Source: Methylobacterium cerastii (lineage in GTDB: Bacteria > Pseudomonadota > Alphaproteobacteria > Rhizobiales > Beijerinckiaceae). Taken from it: a DNA stretch of 33,350 nt. Made by a program: the position numbers and the translations under genes. Under the pieces are notes generated by a model. The model saw nothing but the letters and a program-made list of their open reading frames with translations. It was not told the DNA's origin and did no database searches. The stretch is from contig NZ_BPQG01000087.1 in the NCBI RefSeq assembly GCF_022179125.1, positions 1 to 33,350 on the forward strand, read 5' to 3'. How positions within the stretch are numbered: position 1 is the first letter of the stretch; each line of letters opens with the position of its first letter. Below, in pieces: positions 23,379-31,018 of the stretch.

Positions 23379-26138
23379 TTAGAAGCGGTAGGTGACGTTG
23401 CCCTTCGCCCCGTGGTCCTGCGCGCGGCTGCCGATTTGCCCGGCGTAGGATAGGCCGACGGTCATGTAAGGCAGAACGATCCAACTAAGACCGGCCTCCA
23501 TCACCACGGCGCTGCGATCGACCGGCGCGCCGCGGGTCAGCGCCGAAACGCCACCCGTGTTGAAGGCTAGAAGTGCGGTTGGCGTCACATCACCGAAGGC
23601 GCCGCGATAGCCGACGAGCCCGCGCAGCAGGATCGGCAAGCCGCCGACGAAGCCGTCGATCCGCGCCTCCGCCCGCACGCCCGCCGTGGCGGTCGTCACG
23701 GTGGTGTCGCGTGCCGCGCCGGCCAGTGCCGCCGCGCCGCCCAATTCCGAGAAGGCGTCCTGGCCGACGCGGATCATCGCGCCGCCGGCGAAGGGCTCCA
23801 GCGTCAGGCCGGCGAGATCCATGCGGTAGCCGACCTCACCGAACGCCTGCGCGACGCTGCCGCCGTAGGCGGCGTGAGTGTTGTCGCGGAAGCCGGCGAA
23901 GGCGACGTCGCGCCGGGTCTCGGTGTCGCTGACGCCGTAAAGGCCGCCGATCCGCAGGTCGAACGCGCCCAGCCCGATCCCGGCATAGACCGACCCGAAC
24001 CCGGTCTGGACGTTGCCGCTCGACAGTCGCAGCGGCACTTCGAGCGCGGTGTCGGTGTAGCCGGCTGCTGCACCGACGCGGATCATGTCGCTCGCCGCCA
24101 CGTCGCCGCCAACGACTAGGCCCGCGGTGTTGCGCCCGAGGGCGGCGGCGTTGCCGTCCGAGGCGGAGCGGCCAAAGCTGCCGAAGCCCTGGCCCCAAAG
24201 GCCGACGACCCGCTGGTCGAGGCTGCCGGGTCCGAGGCCGGTGCCGCATTCGGGTACGGAGTTCAGCGGTACCCGGGCGACCGGCGCGCGCTCGGCCGGC
24301 AGGCCGGAGCCGGCCGGCGTGCAGGTAAGGCCGGCGCCGTCCGCCCAGCGCATCCTGTCGAGAATCGCCTCGCGCACTAGTCCGCCGGCCTCGACGAGGG
24401 CTGTAACCGCGCTGGCGTGGACCTCGCCCGAGAGCGCGTCGAAGGCCTGCCGGGCCTGTGCGGTGGAGAGTGGACCGACCGCGTCGTAGACGGCGTTGCC
24501 GGCGCCGAGCGACTGCGCGCGCCGGCCGGCGCCGACGCCGTTGAAGGTCGCGCCGGCGGTGTCGAAGCCGAGGTCGTTGCGGGCGAGATATAACTGCACG
24601 GTATCGTTCGCATAAGTCAGCGACGGCGTCAGGAAGGCGAAGTTCGCGGTCACGCCGGCGAACCGCCCCTGCACGCCGCCCGCGGCGTCGAGGATCGTGT
24701 AAGTGGTGTTTGCGCGGTAGGTGCCGGCCTGCGCCTGAACGTCGACGAGGCCGCCCCGCAACGACGCGATGCCGCCCGCCACAATCCGGTCGCTGTGACC
24801 GGCGGCGTCCGCCTTCACCTGGTAGGTCGAGGCCGCCTCGAACAGGACGTTGCCGTTAGCCGACAGCGTACCAATCGCATCGTAGCCGGGAGCCACGCGG
24901 CCACCACTTCGGATGTTGAGGCCGCCGAGCGTGCCGGTACCCTCGATGATCGCGCCAGAGGCGACGGAAACGTCGGCCGCGCCGAGGTTGCCGCCGACCC
25001 GCAAGTGCCCCTCCGCCACCGTCACGCTGCCGGCAAAGGGGCTGTTGCCGGTGAGATCGAGCCGCCCGGCGCCGGCCTTCACCAGCGCGCCGGTGCCGTC
25101 GATGGTGCCGGAGAACAGCGCATTGCCGCCATTCGAGCCCACGGTGAAGGTGGCGCCGCCGAGTGAAACCCGGCCGTCGCCGTTGAGCGCGGCAACGCTC
25201 TGGTTGGTGCCGGCGAGGTCGAGGCTTCCGGCCCCGGCGACGATCAGTGTCGTGCCCGCGGGGAGAGCGCCGGCGATCCCGGCCCGCAGGATCCCGTTGG
25301 TGACCGTGGTGGCGCCGGAATAGCTGTTCGCTTGGGTGAGAAGCACGGTGCCATCGCCGCTTTTGGCAAGGGAGCCGGACCCCGACAAGACCGCATCGAC
25401 GGTGCCGGCCTGAAGCCCGTAGATTGCGCCGCGCAGGGTGCCGTTGCGGATGGTACCGGCGGTGAGCACCACCGGGCCGGCGCTCGCGCTGGTGCCGCCG
25501 AGGTCGAGCGTTCCGCCGCCGACCACAAGGGCGGCGTCCGCGGCGCCGAGGCGTCCGGTCGAGGTCAGTTGCAGCGTGCCGCCATCGACGCGGGTACCGC
25601 CTGAGTAGGTGTTGGCGCCCGACAGCGTTACCGTGCCAGCGCCGGACTTCACGAGAGGGCCGGGGCCGGTCAGCGCGGCATCGATACTGCCGGATTGCAC
25701 GTCGTAGACCGAGCCGCGCAGCGTCCCGTCGGCAATGGTGCCGCCGGTGAGCCGGACCAGCCCGACGTTTTGCGTCGTGCCGCCGAGGTCGAGTCGTCCG
25801 CCCGAGACCACCAGCGCTGCGTCGGGCACACCGAGCGTCCCGGCCCCCGTCGTCGTCAGCGTCCCGGCAGTGAGGCTGGTGCCGCCGGCATAAGTATTGG
25901 CGGCTGAGAGCGTGACGCTGCCCGTGCCAGCCTTCGACAGGCCACCAGAGCCGCCGACCGAGGTCGCCAGAGTCACGTCGTCCGGCCCGTCGCAGGCGAG
26001 ACCTGTCGTGGTCGCCGCGCAGGCGGCATGCGCCGGACCCACCGGCACTGTCATCGCCGCCATGCCGAGTATCAGCGGCAGCAAGGCGGTCGTCGCGAGT
26101 AGGCGGCTTCGTGGCGGGCAGGAACTGGCGTGCGACAT
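23379..26138 (-). CDS. Autotransporter (type Va) with passenger-associated repeats
   Basis: The protein is 919 aa from ATG 26138; an upstream in-frame ATG at 26180 adds 14 residues before the signal. Signal peptide 1-38 ends VGPAHA. The passenger has at least four repeats of the passenger-associated-transport type (GLSKAGTGSVTLSAANTYAG, LVKSGAGTVTLSGANTYSGG, LAKSGDGTVLLTQANSYSGA, LVKAGAGRLDLTGNSPFAGS), predicting a beta-helix, then a Gly/Ala-rich stretch. The autotransporter beta domain covers about the last 280 residues (RVVGLWGQGFGSFGRSASDG and onward), ending in VTYRF with the C-terminal aromatic needed for Bam recognition. Cell-surface display is expected; the adhesion role is inferred. 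No protease motif is seen in the passenger. Confidence 0.93.
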   Translation of the reverse strand: MSHASSCPPRSRLLATTALLPLILGMAAMTVPVGPAHAACAATTTGLACDGPDDVTLATSVGGSGGLSKAGTGSVTLSAANTYAGGTSLTAGTLTTTGAGTLGVPDAALVVSGGRLDLGGTTQNVGLVRLTGGTIADGTLRGSVYDVQSGSIDAALTGPGPLVKSGAGTVTLSGANTYSGGTRVDGGTLQLTSTGRLGAADAALVVGGGTLDLGGTSASAGPVVLTAGTIRNGTLRGAIYGLQAGTVDAVLSGSGSLAKSGDGTVLLTQANSYSGATTVTNGILRAGIAGALPAGTTLIVAGAGSLDLAGTNQSVAALNGDGRVSLGGATFTVGSNGGNALFSGTIDGTGALVKAGAGRLDLTGNSPFAGSVTVAEGHLRVGGNLGAADVSVASGAIIEGTGTLGGLNIRSGGRVAPGYDAIGTLSANGNVLFEAASTYQVKADAAGHSDRIVAGGIASLRGGLVDVQAQAGTYRANTTYTILDAAGGVQGRFAGVTANFAFLTPSLTYANDTVQLYLARNDLGFDTAGATFNGVGAGRRAQSLGAGNAVYDAVGPLSTAQARQAFDALSGEVHASAVTALVEAGGLVREAILDRMRWADGAGLTCTPAGSGLPAERAPVARVPLNSVPECGTGLGPGSLDQRVVGLWGQGFGSFGRSASDGNAAALGRNTAGLVVGGDVAASDMIRVGAAAGYTDTALEVPLRLSSGNVQTGFGSVYAGIGLGAFDLRIGGLYGVSDTETRRDVAFAGFRDNTHAAYGGSVAQAFGEVGYRMDLAGLTLEPFAGGAMIRVGQDAFSELGGAAALAGAARDTTVTTATAGVRAEARIDGFVGGLPILLRGLVGYRGAFGDVTPTALLAFNTGGVSALTRGAPVDRSAVVMEAGLSWIVLPYMTVGLSYAGQIGSRAQDHGAKGNVTYRF

Positions 26139-26485
26139 GCGGCCATCCGAAGGCGCGGAGAGACGGTCCGGCGGCCGCATGGCCGCCGGCCGGGTGCCGA
26201 GTGTGACGGCACGACGACGCGGTGAAGACGAATTCCAGTTGGCGGCGAAACGATTAACGCAACCTCAACCATGTTGAAAAAATACAATCGTGGGTTGTTT
26301 TCCTTAAATCGATATCAGTGCCGCGGTTGCCAAGCCGTGTGTAGGTGCCTGAGGGGCCGCGAGCGCCGTCCTTACCTTCGCCTAGCCGGCAGCGGCTGTC
26401 CCATGTCAGCACCTGTGGGATAGATTGAGGGTCCTCACGAACGGAGGATGGCCGGTCCATCGTAGCCCCCGAGGAACGAAGATGA

Positions 26486-26653
26486 AGCAGACTTGAAGTG
26501 CATGACGCGCTTGCCGGCCACACGGGCAGCGGTAGTGTTGGGCGGAGCTACGGAAGCGGCTTCGGGTTGAGGGCCCTGGCGGAGGAGATAGCTCGGATCA
26601 AGGCGCCTGAGGCGGTGCGAGGCCTGACATCAAACCCGGACGCCCGCCCCTGA
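26486..26653 (+). pseudogene. C-terminal relic of a tyrosine recombinase (phage-type integrase)
   Basis: The frame after a stop at 26483 reads SRLEVHDALAGHTG, then SVGRSYGSGFGLRALAEEIA and RIKAPEAVRGL, ending at TGA 26651-26653. GHTG...SVGRxYGxGFxLRxLAEEIxxI is the ending of many integrases: the active-site His of the GH motif followed by the Tyr-containing YG segment. The catalytic N-terminal and core parts are absent and no start precedes it. It is therefore a decayed end of a former integrated element. The assignment is from pattern recognition only. Confidence 0.6.
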
Positions 26654-26805
26654 GGTTTCCTGAGTCTGTCGGGGACCGAACAGGAGGCCACGGCTTGACC
26701 GACCACATCAGCCACCAGCCGTTCAACATTGAATGCTGCGCGCTCCTGCGTAGTTTGCGCTGTATGAACAGTTTCGATCAGTCAGGCGTTTAGATCAGCA
26801 AAGCG

Positions 26806-26811
26806 TATAAT
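26806..26811 (+). promoter_or_regulatory. Candidate -10 element (TATAAT)
   Basis: A perfect TATAAT lies 26 bp before ATG 26837. No good -35 hexamer is found at 16-18 bp. A transcript from here would have a leader of about 19 nt with no ribosome-binding site. Confidence 0.3.
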
Positions 26812-26836
26812 CTTCGCAGTATGGTGCCGCTCGCTA

Positions 26837-27031
26837 ATGGTAGACTTGATGAATTCGGAATTCGACGGTTCGGTCGAAACGGATCAGACCGGATGGCTTG
26901 AGCGCCTGCGCACAAGCCTGACGACGTGGGCAGCATTTGCGCTGCTTTTGACTCTCCTGATCGTCACTATCGCTCTGTGGGGCTATGCAGCTTGGTGGGC
27001 TCTGATGAAGTTGATAGAGCTATTCGCCTGA
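26837..27031 (+). CDS. Small single-pass membrane protein (64 aa), unknown
   Basis: The frame reads MVDLMNSEFDGSVETDQTGW, then an amphipathic part and one long hydrophobic helix (AAFALLLTLLIVTIALWGYA) ending AWWALMKLIELFA. This is acidic outside and aromatic-rich at the membrane edges, so a real membrane peptide is plausible. There is no clear ribosome-binding site before ATG 26837 or ATG 26849. A TATAAT is 26 bp upstream. It is convergent with, and overlaps by 12 bp, a 37-aa ORF on the other strand. The function is unknown. Confidence 0.45.
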   Translation: MVDLMNSEFDGSVETDQTGWLERLRTSLTTWAAFALLLTLLIVTIALWGYAAWWALMKLIELFA

Positions 27032-27133
27032 TGGCTCATGCCCAGGCGCTTGGTGGCACCAGATCGCGAACTCGACAGTGCCGGCAAGCCAGCATGCACA
27101 GAGCAGGATCGGAGCGCTAAACACAAAGTTCAT
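27020..27133 (-). CDS. Very small hydrophobic protein (37 aa) with strong ribosome-binding site
   Basis: The ORF reads MNFVFSAPILLCACWLAGTV, then EFAIWCHQAPGHEPSGE. Agggagg lies 8 nt before the ATG at 27133, one of the best Shine-Dalgarno matches in the window, and this is the main support. Residues 2-25 form a probable signal or transmembrane segment; C12 and C14 could also suggest a lipobox-like region, although LCACW is not a good one. Its 3' end overlaps the converging 64-aa ORF by 12 bp. I do not recognise it. Confidence 0.45.
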   Translation of the reverse strand: MNFVFSAPILLCACWLAGTVEFAIWCHQAPGHEPSGE

Positions 27134-27237
27134 TTCTGCACCCTCCCTGGTTTTAATTAAGAACTAGTGGCTAGGAATTACTTAGGTGGCAACGAAATTC
27201 GATGCTGCACTGCGACGCGGCGACGCTTTGGGCGCTC

Positions 27238-27372
27238 CTATCTTGGAGCAGACCACTGGCAAAAGGCGCGACGGTCTAGAAATGCCGTAAGCCAGCGCTG
27301 CGTGCGGTGCGCGGCCGATCTCAGCTGCTCCGCGGTCTCCATGATCGCCGCAACATACTGAATGACGTCCAT
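27238..27372 (-). CDS. Possible 44-aa ORF, unknown
   Basis: The short frame reads MDVIQYVAAIMETAEQLRSA, then AHRTQRWLTAFLDRRAFCQW. It would make one amphipathic helix. No ribosome-binding site is visible. The rest of 27134-27459 holds nothing else I can support. Confidence 0.25.
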   Translation of the reverse strand: MDVIQYVAAIMETAEQLRSAAHRTQRWLTAFLDRRAFCQWSAPR

Positions 27373-27459
27373 GACCCGGGCGCCGTGCACAGTTGAAGTT
27401 ACTCTCGCAGGAACTCCGACGTTGAATCCGGGAAAAATTCCGCAGCTTGAAACATGGCG

Positions 27460-27726
27460 TTATGCTAGATGATTATATATTAATATTGACGGAGTAACAA
27501 TCGTACTCGTAATTGATAACTCCATAAGAAAAACAACAACATCACCGTGTGTTTTTGGCTTATCCTTTAGTATGAAATCAGCCGGCACTGACAACAAAAG
27601 AAATGGCAATGAACATGTGACGAAGACAGCGCACAAAGCGTAGTATGGGATCACTGCCACGATTAGCAGCGGGACCGAGAAATCAAGCCGTTTCGTTTCG
27701 CTCAACGTTGCAGACATGTAGGGCAT
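27460..27726 (-). CDS. Small integral membrane protein (88 aa), AT-rich, unknown
   Basis: From ATG 27726 (aggga 8 nt upstream) the protein reads MPYMSATLSETKRLDFSVPL and has about three hydrophobic segments: LLIVAVIPYYALCAVFVTC, SLPFLLLSVPADF and VVVFLMELSITSTIVTPSIL. The long upstream extension of this frame has no start signal and is discarded. The DNA is markedly more AT-rich than the window as a whole, so recent acquisition is likely. There is no family assignment. Confidence 0.55.
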   Translation of the reverse strand: MPYMSATLSETKRLDFSVPLLIVAVIPYYALCAVFVTCSLPFLLLSVPADFILKDKPKTHGDVVVFLMELSITSTIVTPSILIYNHLA

Positions 27727-27978
27727 GAAGCAAATCCCTGTTCCACCTAGAGTGCAACCAGAGATAGAATTACATTTATTGACACAACCGCAAGGGCATG
27801 GCGCCGCATTCGCGCGTCGGAGAATACGCAGGCTCGCGTTTGATATGTGGCGTCGGTTCCGAGGCGTCCGCACTCAGACGGTGCCTCTGAGCGAACCTGG
27901 CGGCGTCGTACGAGCGCTTACGCAGACACGAGCTTCTACGGACCGTGGCCGCTGCGCACTGGCTGAGTAAGTGCCGGC

Positions 27979-28251
27979 ATGCCACGTCAGGCTATGACAA
28001 AACCGGATGCGAACCACTGCGAAGTGCAGGTCGATGGTGCCTGGAAGCTTATCAGCCTCATCGAGGCACAGGGGATATACGTTAAAGCGGGAAAGCGCTG
28101 TCCGGCCTGCCACGGCCGTGTTGCAGTTTCTGGTTCATACACTGCGCTCGGCAAGCGAGTGCTCGTGCATCGTCGAAACCACGATGGATGCCCGCTGATT
28201 TCCAAGGCTTATTGCGGCATACCTTCGCTGCATCCAGAAGCGGTAGAGTAG
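27979..28251 (+). CDS. Small zinc-ribbon-like hypothetical protein (90 aa)
   Basis: The protein has CPACHGRVAVSGSYTALGKR, then VLVHRRNHDGCPLISKAYCG. The CxxC plus HxxxxxC arrangement suggests one structural zinc site. I associate this C-P-A-C-H-G-R-V ... H-D-G-C-P pattern with uncharacterised Rhizobiales proteins. The start may be ATG 27979 or the in-frame ATG 27994; neither has a strong ribosome-binding site. No signal or membrane helix. It could bind nucleic acid, but that is only inference. Confidence 0.65.
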   Translation: MPRQAMTKPDANHCEVQVDGAWKLISLIEAQGIYVKAGKRCPACHGRVAVSGSYTALGKRVLVHRRNHDGCPLISKAYCGIPSLHPEAVE

Positions 28252-28284
28252 CCTCGTAATGAAGGCGTCTTCGGAGCAGTGGCA

Positions 28285-28719
28285 ATGAGCACCACGATCA
28301 CCAGCGACCTGCTCAAGGCCAAAATCGTCACCGATGACGAGGTGAACGCTGCCGTGGACGTGTTCATGAAGGACGCGACAGTGAACCTGTTCCGGTTCGC
28401 CAGCGGCCACACGATGGACCCTGCAGCCTCTGTGAAAGCGTACAAGCCAGCGCGCGGCGGTGGCCGATCCAGACCGGACGGAAAAGTTTCGGCGGGGGAT
28501 GGTGCGGACCGCCATCCTGCTAGGATGTACGGAGGTTTCGTGAGTGACGATCCCTGTCAAGAAGCCGCTGACGTTCTCCGCACGATTGGATGGAAGGTGG
28601 AGCCGGCCGGCGACGATCTGGGCTCGTGGCTGGTAGACGGCGAGCAACTTGGACATGCCGATCTGATGGCACTTGCCCGCCTCATAGGGCTAATTGCCGG
28701 CCCCGAGCTTATCCAGTGA
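28285..28719 (+). CDS. Hypothetical protein, possibly two fused or overlapping units (144 aa)
   Basis: The start ATG 28285 has cggag 8 nt upstream. The N-terminal half (MSTTITSDLLKAKIVTDDEV and NLFRFASGHTMDPAASVKAY) and the C-terminal half (DDPCQEAADVLRTIGWKVEP, WLVDGEQLGHADLMALARLI) are separated by a Gly/Arg/Ala-rich, unstructured linker (about 53-80). An internal GTG at 28540, preceded by ggagg with 4-nt spacing, would give the C-terminal half alone (59 aa). I recognise no family. It may be one protein, or a fusion with retained internal start. Confidence 0.55.
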   Translation: MSTTITSDLLKAKIVTDDEVNAAVDVFMKDATVNLFRFASGHTMDPAASVKAYKPARGGGRSRPDGKVSAGDGADRHPARMYGGFVSDDPCQEAADVLRTIGWKVEPAGDDLGSWLVDGEQLGHADLMALARLIGLIAGPELIQ

Positions 28720-28792
28720 AGCCGACCGAAACCGCACCGGCCAACCACAGAACGGCGCGGTGTCGGCGGGAATCGCCGAGCAGGTCTTCGGA

Positions 28793-29200
28793 TCACTCCG
28801 CCGCTTGTTGAAAGCGCAGACGCTGGTTCTGCCCGATGGTGCGCGAGATCAGGGAGCGGCGCGCGCTGTAGCTCGGCGCGACAAAGGGATAGTTCACCGG
28901 GAGGCCCCACTTGGCGCGGTAGGCCTCGGGCGACAGACCACGCTGGGTGAGGTGCCGGCGCAGCGCCTTGTAGGGCTTGCCGTCCTCGAAGCTGATGATG
29001 GCGTCCGGCGAGATCGACTTGCGGATCTCCGCATCGGTCGGCTTCGTCAGTACTGGCTTCGGCGAGGTCGCCAGGTCGGTGATCGAGCCATGGACCGTGC
29101 GGATCAGGTCCGGCAAGCTCGTGGCCGGTACAGGGTTGCGAGCGATGTAGGCGGTGAGGATCTTGGCGGCAATCTCGATGGGGTCTGTCGTGGTCTGCAC
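28793..29200 (-). CDS. MucR/Ros-family transcriptional regulator
   Basis: The protein is 135 aa from GTG 29200, which has ggaga about 8 nt upstream; the 46 residues further upstream lack family similarity. The N-terminal part (EIAAKILTAYIARNPVPATS, LPDLIRTVHGSI) is the oligomerisation region of MucR. The C-terminal part (ISFEDGKPYKALRRHLTQRG, LSPEAYRAKWGLPVNYPFVA, PSYSARRSLISRTIG) is the zinc-finger-type DNA-binding region. The expected first Cys of Ros (LxCLxxG) is replaced by ISFEDG, as in members that do not use the canonical Cys ligand. Known MucR proteins silence AT-rich genes, so a role in controlling the nearby AT-rich cluster is a reasonable inference. Confidence 0.87.
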   Translation of the reverse strand: MQTTTDPIEIAAKILTAYIARNPVPATSLPDLIRTVHGSITDLATSPKPVLTKPTDAEIRKSISPDAIISFEDGKPYKALRRHLTQRGLSPEAYRAKWGLPVNYPFVAPSYSARRSLISRTIGQNQRLRFQQAAE

Positions 29201-29944
29201 GGTTCGTCTCCTTCCGAATGCTGTCGGGTCGGTGCGTGTCCAAACGTGCTGTCGCCCGGCGCAGGATATTTTCCGTCGTCGATCACCCTGGACGGTCACG
29301 GCAAGTCGGCCTGCCGTCGGACGATTATGCGCCAGCAACCTGGAAATACAACTTCTGCGCGATTTGATTGTTGGATGCGATCTACTTAGAATTGATTAAC
29401 AGGCTCAATTCGGTTGCGATGAGAATCCGACTAGGGCGAGACCCTGCCATTTTGCCCATCGAAGCCTCGGTTTAGGCACCCGTTGCGAGCCTCGGCCCCG
29501 CCCTTCAGGCATGCAATTAAAGGTTGTGTGAACGGCCTCCGCCTGTCGCCCCATCTGAACGGTTTGGGGGGCCTGCTGCCACGAACGGCAGAGGTGTAGG
29601 TGAAGATGTCAAGCCTCAATCAGGCTTGGTGCATCGCGCTAGCGAAACCAACCAGAAGGCTTTTGGCCATTTTCTGCTGTTTGCGAGAGCGGGGGGTTAC
29701 GTCCGCTTTCCGGCGACGACGATGTCGTCTCGTACGGCCGAGTTGGGTCGGATGCGGAGCGGCCGCTTCTGGGCGGACAGTCGGACTCCGCCGACCAACC
29801 GGTGCGATCGTTCGGCGCGGGCACCAAGCGTCAGACTTGGGTTCGTCCGCACCACTTCTGTCGCCCGTCGGACTCGGCCAATGGGCGAGCCTTATTAATC
29901 CGTGGGATGACACGGAGCTGACACGCGCCTCATGCCTCTGCAGA
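29201..29944. other. 740-bp intergenic region, dispersed repeats, no supported gene
   Basis: Frames here are shadows or lack start signals. The exact 15-mer shared with 10917-10931 is at 29743-29757. Related tccgc-containing units lie near 29699-29712 and 29850-29860. The right part is the 3' flank of the leftward hydrolase and the left part is the MucR promoter. Confidence 0.4.
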
Positions 29945-30928
29945 CTACCGCCCCATGAGTTCCAATACCGCGCGCACATGCGGCTCCGGGGCTTCGTGCG
30001 GCAAGAAGTGGCCGACATTGGCCAGGACCCGCCGATCATAGGGACCGGTGAAGTATCGAGCATGTCCGGCACTGCCCTCGGCCACGGTTACGCCGTCCAT
30101 CTCGCCCTGGAGCGTGATGGAGGGCACCGCGATGGTCGGTCGTTTGGCAAGGCCGGCCTCGATCTCGGCAACGGCCGGGTCACCGGGCGCCGCGCCGTAG
30201 CGGTGACGGTACGAATGAATGGAGACGTCGACGAAATCGGGATTGTCGAAGCTCACTGCGGTACGATTGAACGTGGCGTCATCGAACTTCCAGGTCGGCG
30301 ACCACTGTTCCCAAAGCTGCCGACAGAGGGGGCGGCGGTTCTGGGTGAGGCCTGCACGGCCGCGCTCAAGTTGGAAGTACCATTGATACCAGAAGCGCAC
30401 TTCCAGAGCCGGTGCGGCGGGCTGTCCGGATGCGGCTATGTCTTGGATGTTGTAGCCGGCGCCGGTGACGAGGCCGGCCACGCGCTCGGGCCACAGTGCG
30501 GCGACGACGCAGGCAGCCCGCCCGCCCCAGTCGTATCCGACCAGGATCGCACGCGGGATGCGTAGGGCGTCCATCAACCCGAGTAGATCGTGACCGAGCG
30601 CAGCCTGCTCGCCCGAACGTGGCGTCTCCGCGGAAAGGAAACGCGTTGCGCCGTAGCCGCGGAGATACGGCACGTAGACCCGGCAGCCGGCGGTTGCGAG
30701 TTGTGCCGCCACGACGTCCCAGGCGCGGGCATCGTCCGGAAAGCCGTGCATGAGAATCACCGCGGGTCCGGCCTCGGGGCCGCGCACCTCGCAGGCAATC
30801 TCAAGCGTGTCGGTACGGGGTCGAAGAATGGTGACCTGTTGGCCGTCCTGCTGGGCGTTAGCGGGAGTCATCATCGATCCTAGCGTGGAGCCGGCCAGCA
30901 AGTTCTGGAAGCCTCTTCGTGTCAACAT
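29945..30928 (-). CDS. Tat-exported epoxide-hydrolase-like alpha/beta hydrolase
   Basis: The protein is 327 aa from ATG 30928; the longer frame to 30991 runs through a strong hairpin and is unlikely. The Tat signal TRRGFQNLLAGSTLGSMM is followed by PANAQ. The domain has HGFPDDARAW (oxyanion), nucleophile Asp133 in VGYDWGG and His near 307 in ANVGHFLPHEAP. Asp in the nucleophile elbow points to epoxide hydrolase or haloalkane-dehalogenase relatives rather than serine esterases. The family hydrolyses epoxides via a covalent Asp intermediate. The natural substrate is unknown. It lies downstream of the class II aldolase and the MFS transporter genes but is separated from them by a hairpin. Confidence 0.9.
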   Translation of the reverse strand: MLTRRGFQNLLAGSTLGSMMTPANAQQDGQQVTILRPRTDTLEIACEVRGPEAGPAVILMHGFPDDARAWDVVAAQLATAGCRVYVPYLRGYGATRFLSAETPRSGEQAALGHDLLGLMDALRIPRAILVGYDWGGRAACVVAALWPERVAGLVTGAGYNIQDIAASGQPAAPALEVRFWYQWYFQLERGRAGLTQNRRPLCRQLWEQWSPTWKFDDATFNRTAVSFDNPDFVDVSIHSYRHRYGAAPGDPAVAEIEAGLAKRPTIAVPSITLQGEMDGVTVAEGSAGHARYFTGPYDRRVLANVGHFLPHEAPEPHVRAVLELMGR

Positions 30929-30963
30929 GGGATGCTTCCCTGCAATGGCGGGCGTAACCATAC

Positions 30964-30991
30964 GTGCGGGGCGCTCGTACGCGCCCCGCAC
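30964..30991 (-). terminator. Strong hairpin between aldolase and hydrolase genes
   Basis: A perfect 11-bp GC-rich stem (gtgcggggcgc and its complement, 6-nt loop) lies 27 bp after the aldolase stop and 35 bp before the hydrolase start. No T-run follows on the minus side, so it may act as an attenuator or a partial terminator, or as an RNA stabiliser. Confidence 0.6.
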
Positions 30992-31018
30992 ATTATTGAT
31001 TCACAGTATCTTCGAAGC

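Larger units (their letters stand above)
26139..26836. other. Promoter of autotransporter and recombinase relic region
   Basis: The first 150 bp hold the leftward promoter region of the autotransporter, AT-rich around 26270-26320. From about 26486 to 26653 is a tyrosine-recombinase C-terminal relic on the plus strand. The rest up to 26800 shows no gene; a TATAAT at 26806-26811 precedes the small ORF at 26837. Confidence 0.5.

Noticed and set aside
24795-25323. Possible CRISPR or tandem DNA repeat in the autotransporter region
   Set aside because: The similarity is between degenerate coding repeats of the passenger; units are unequal and diverged, and there are no spacers.
29600-30565. 321-aa plus-strand frame over the repeat region and hydrolase 3' half
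   Set aside because: Antisense shadow with no start site; the hydrolase triad lies on the minus strand.
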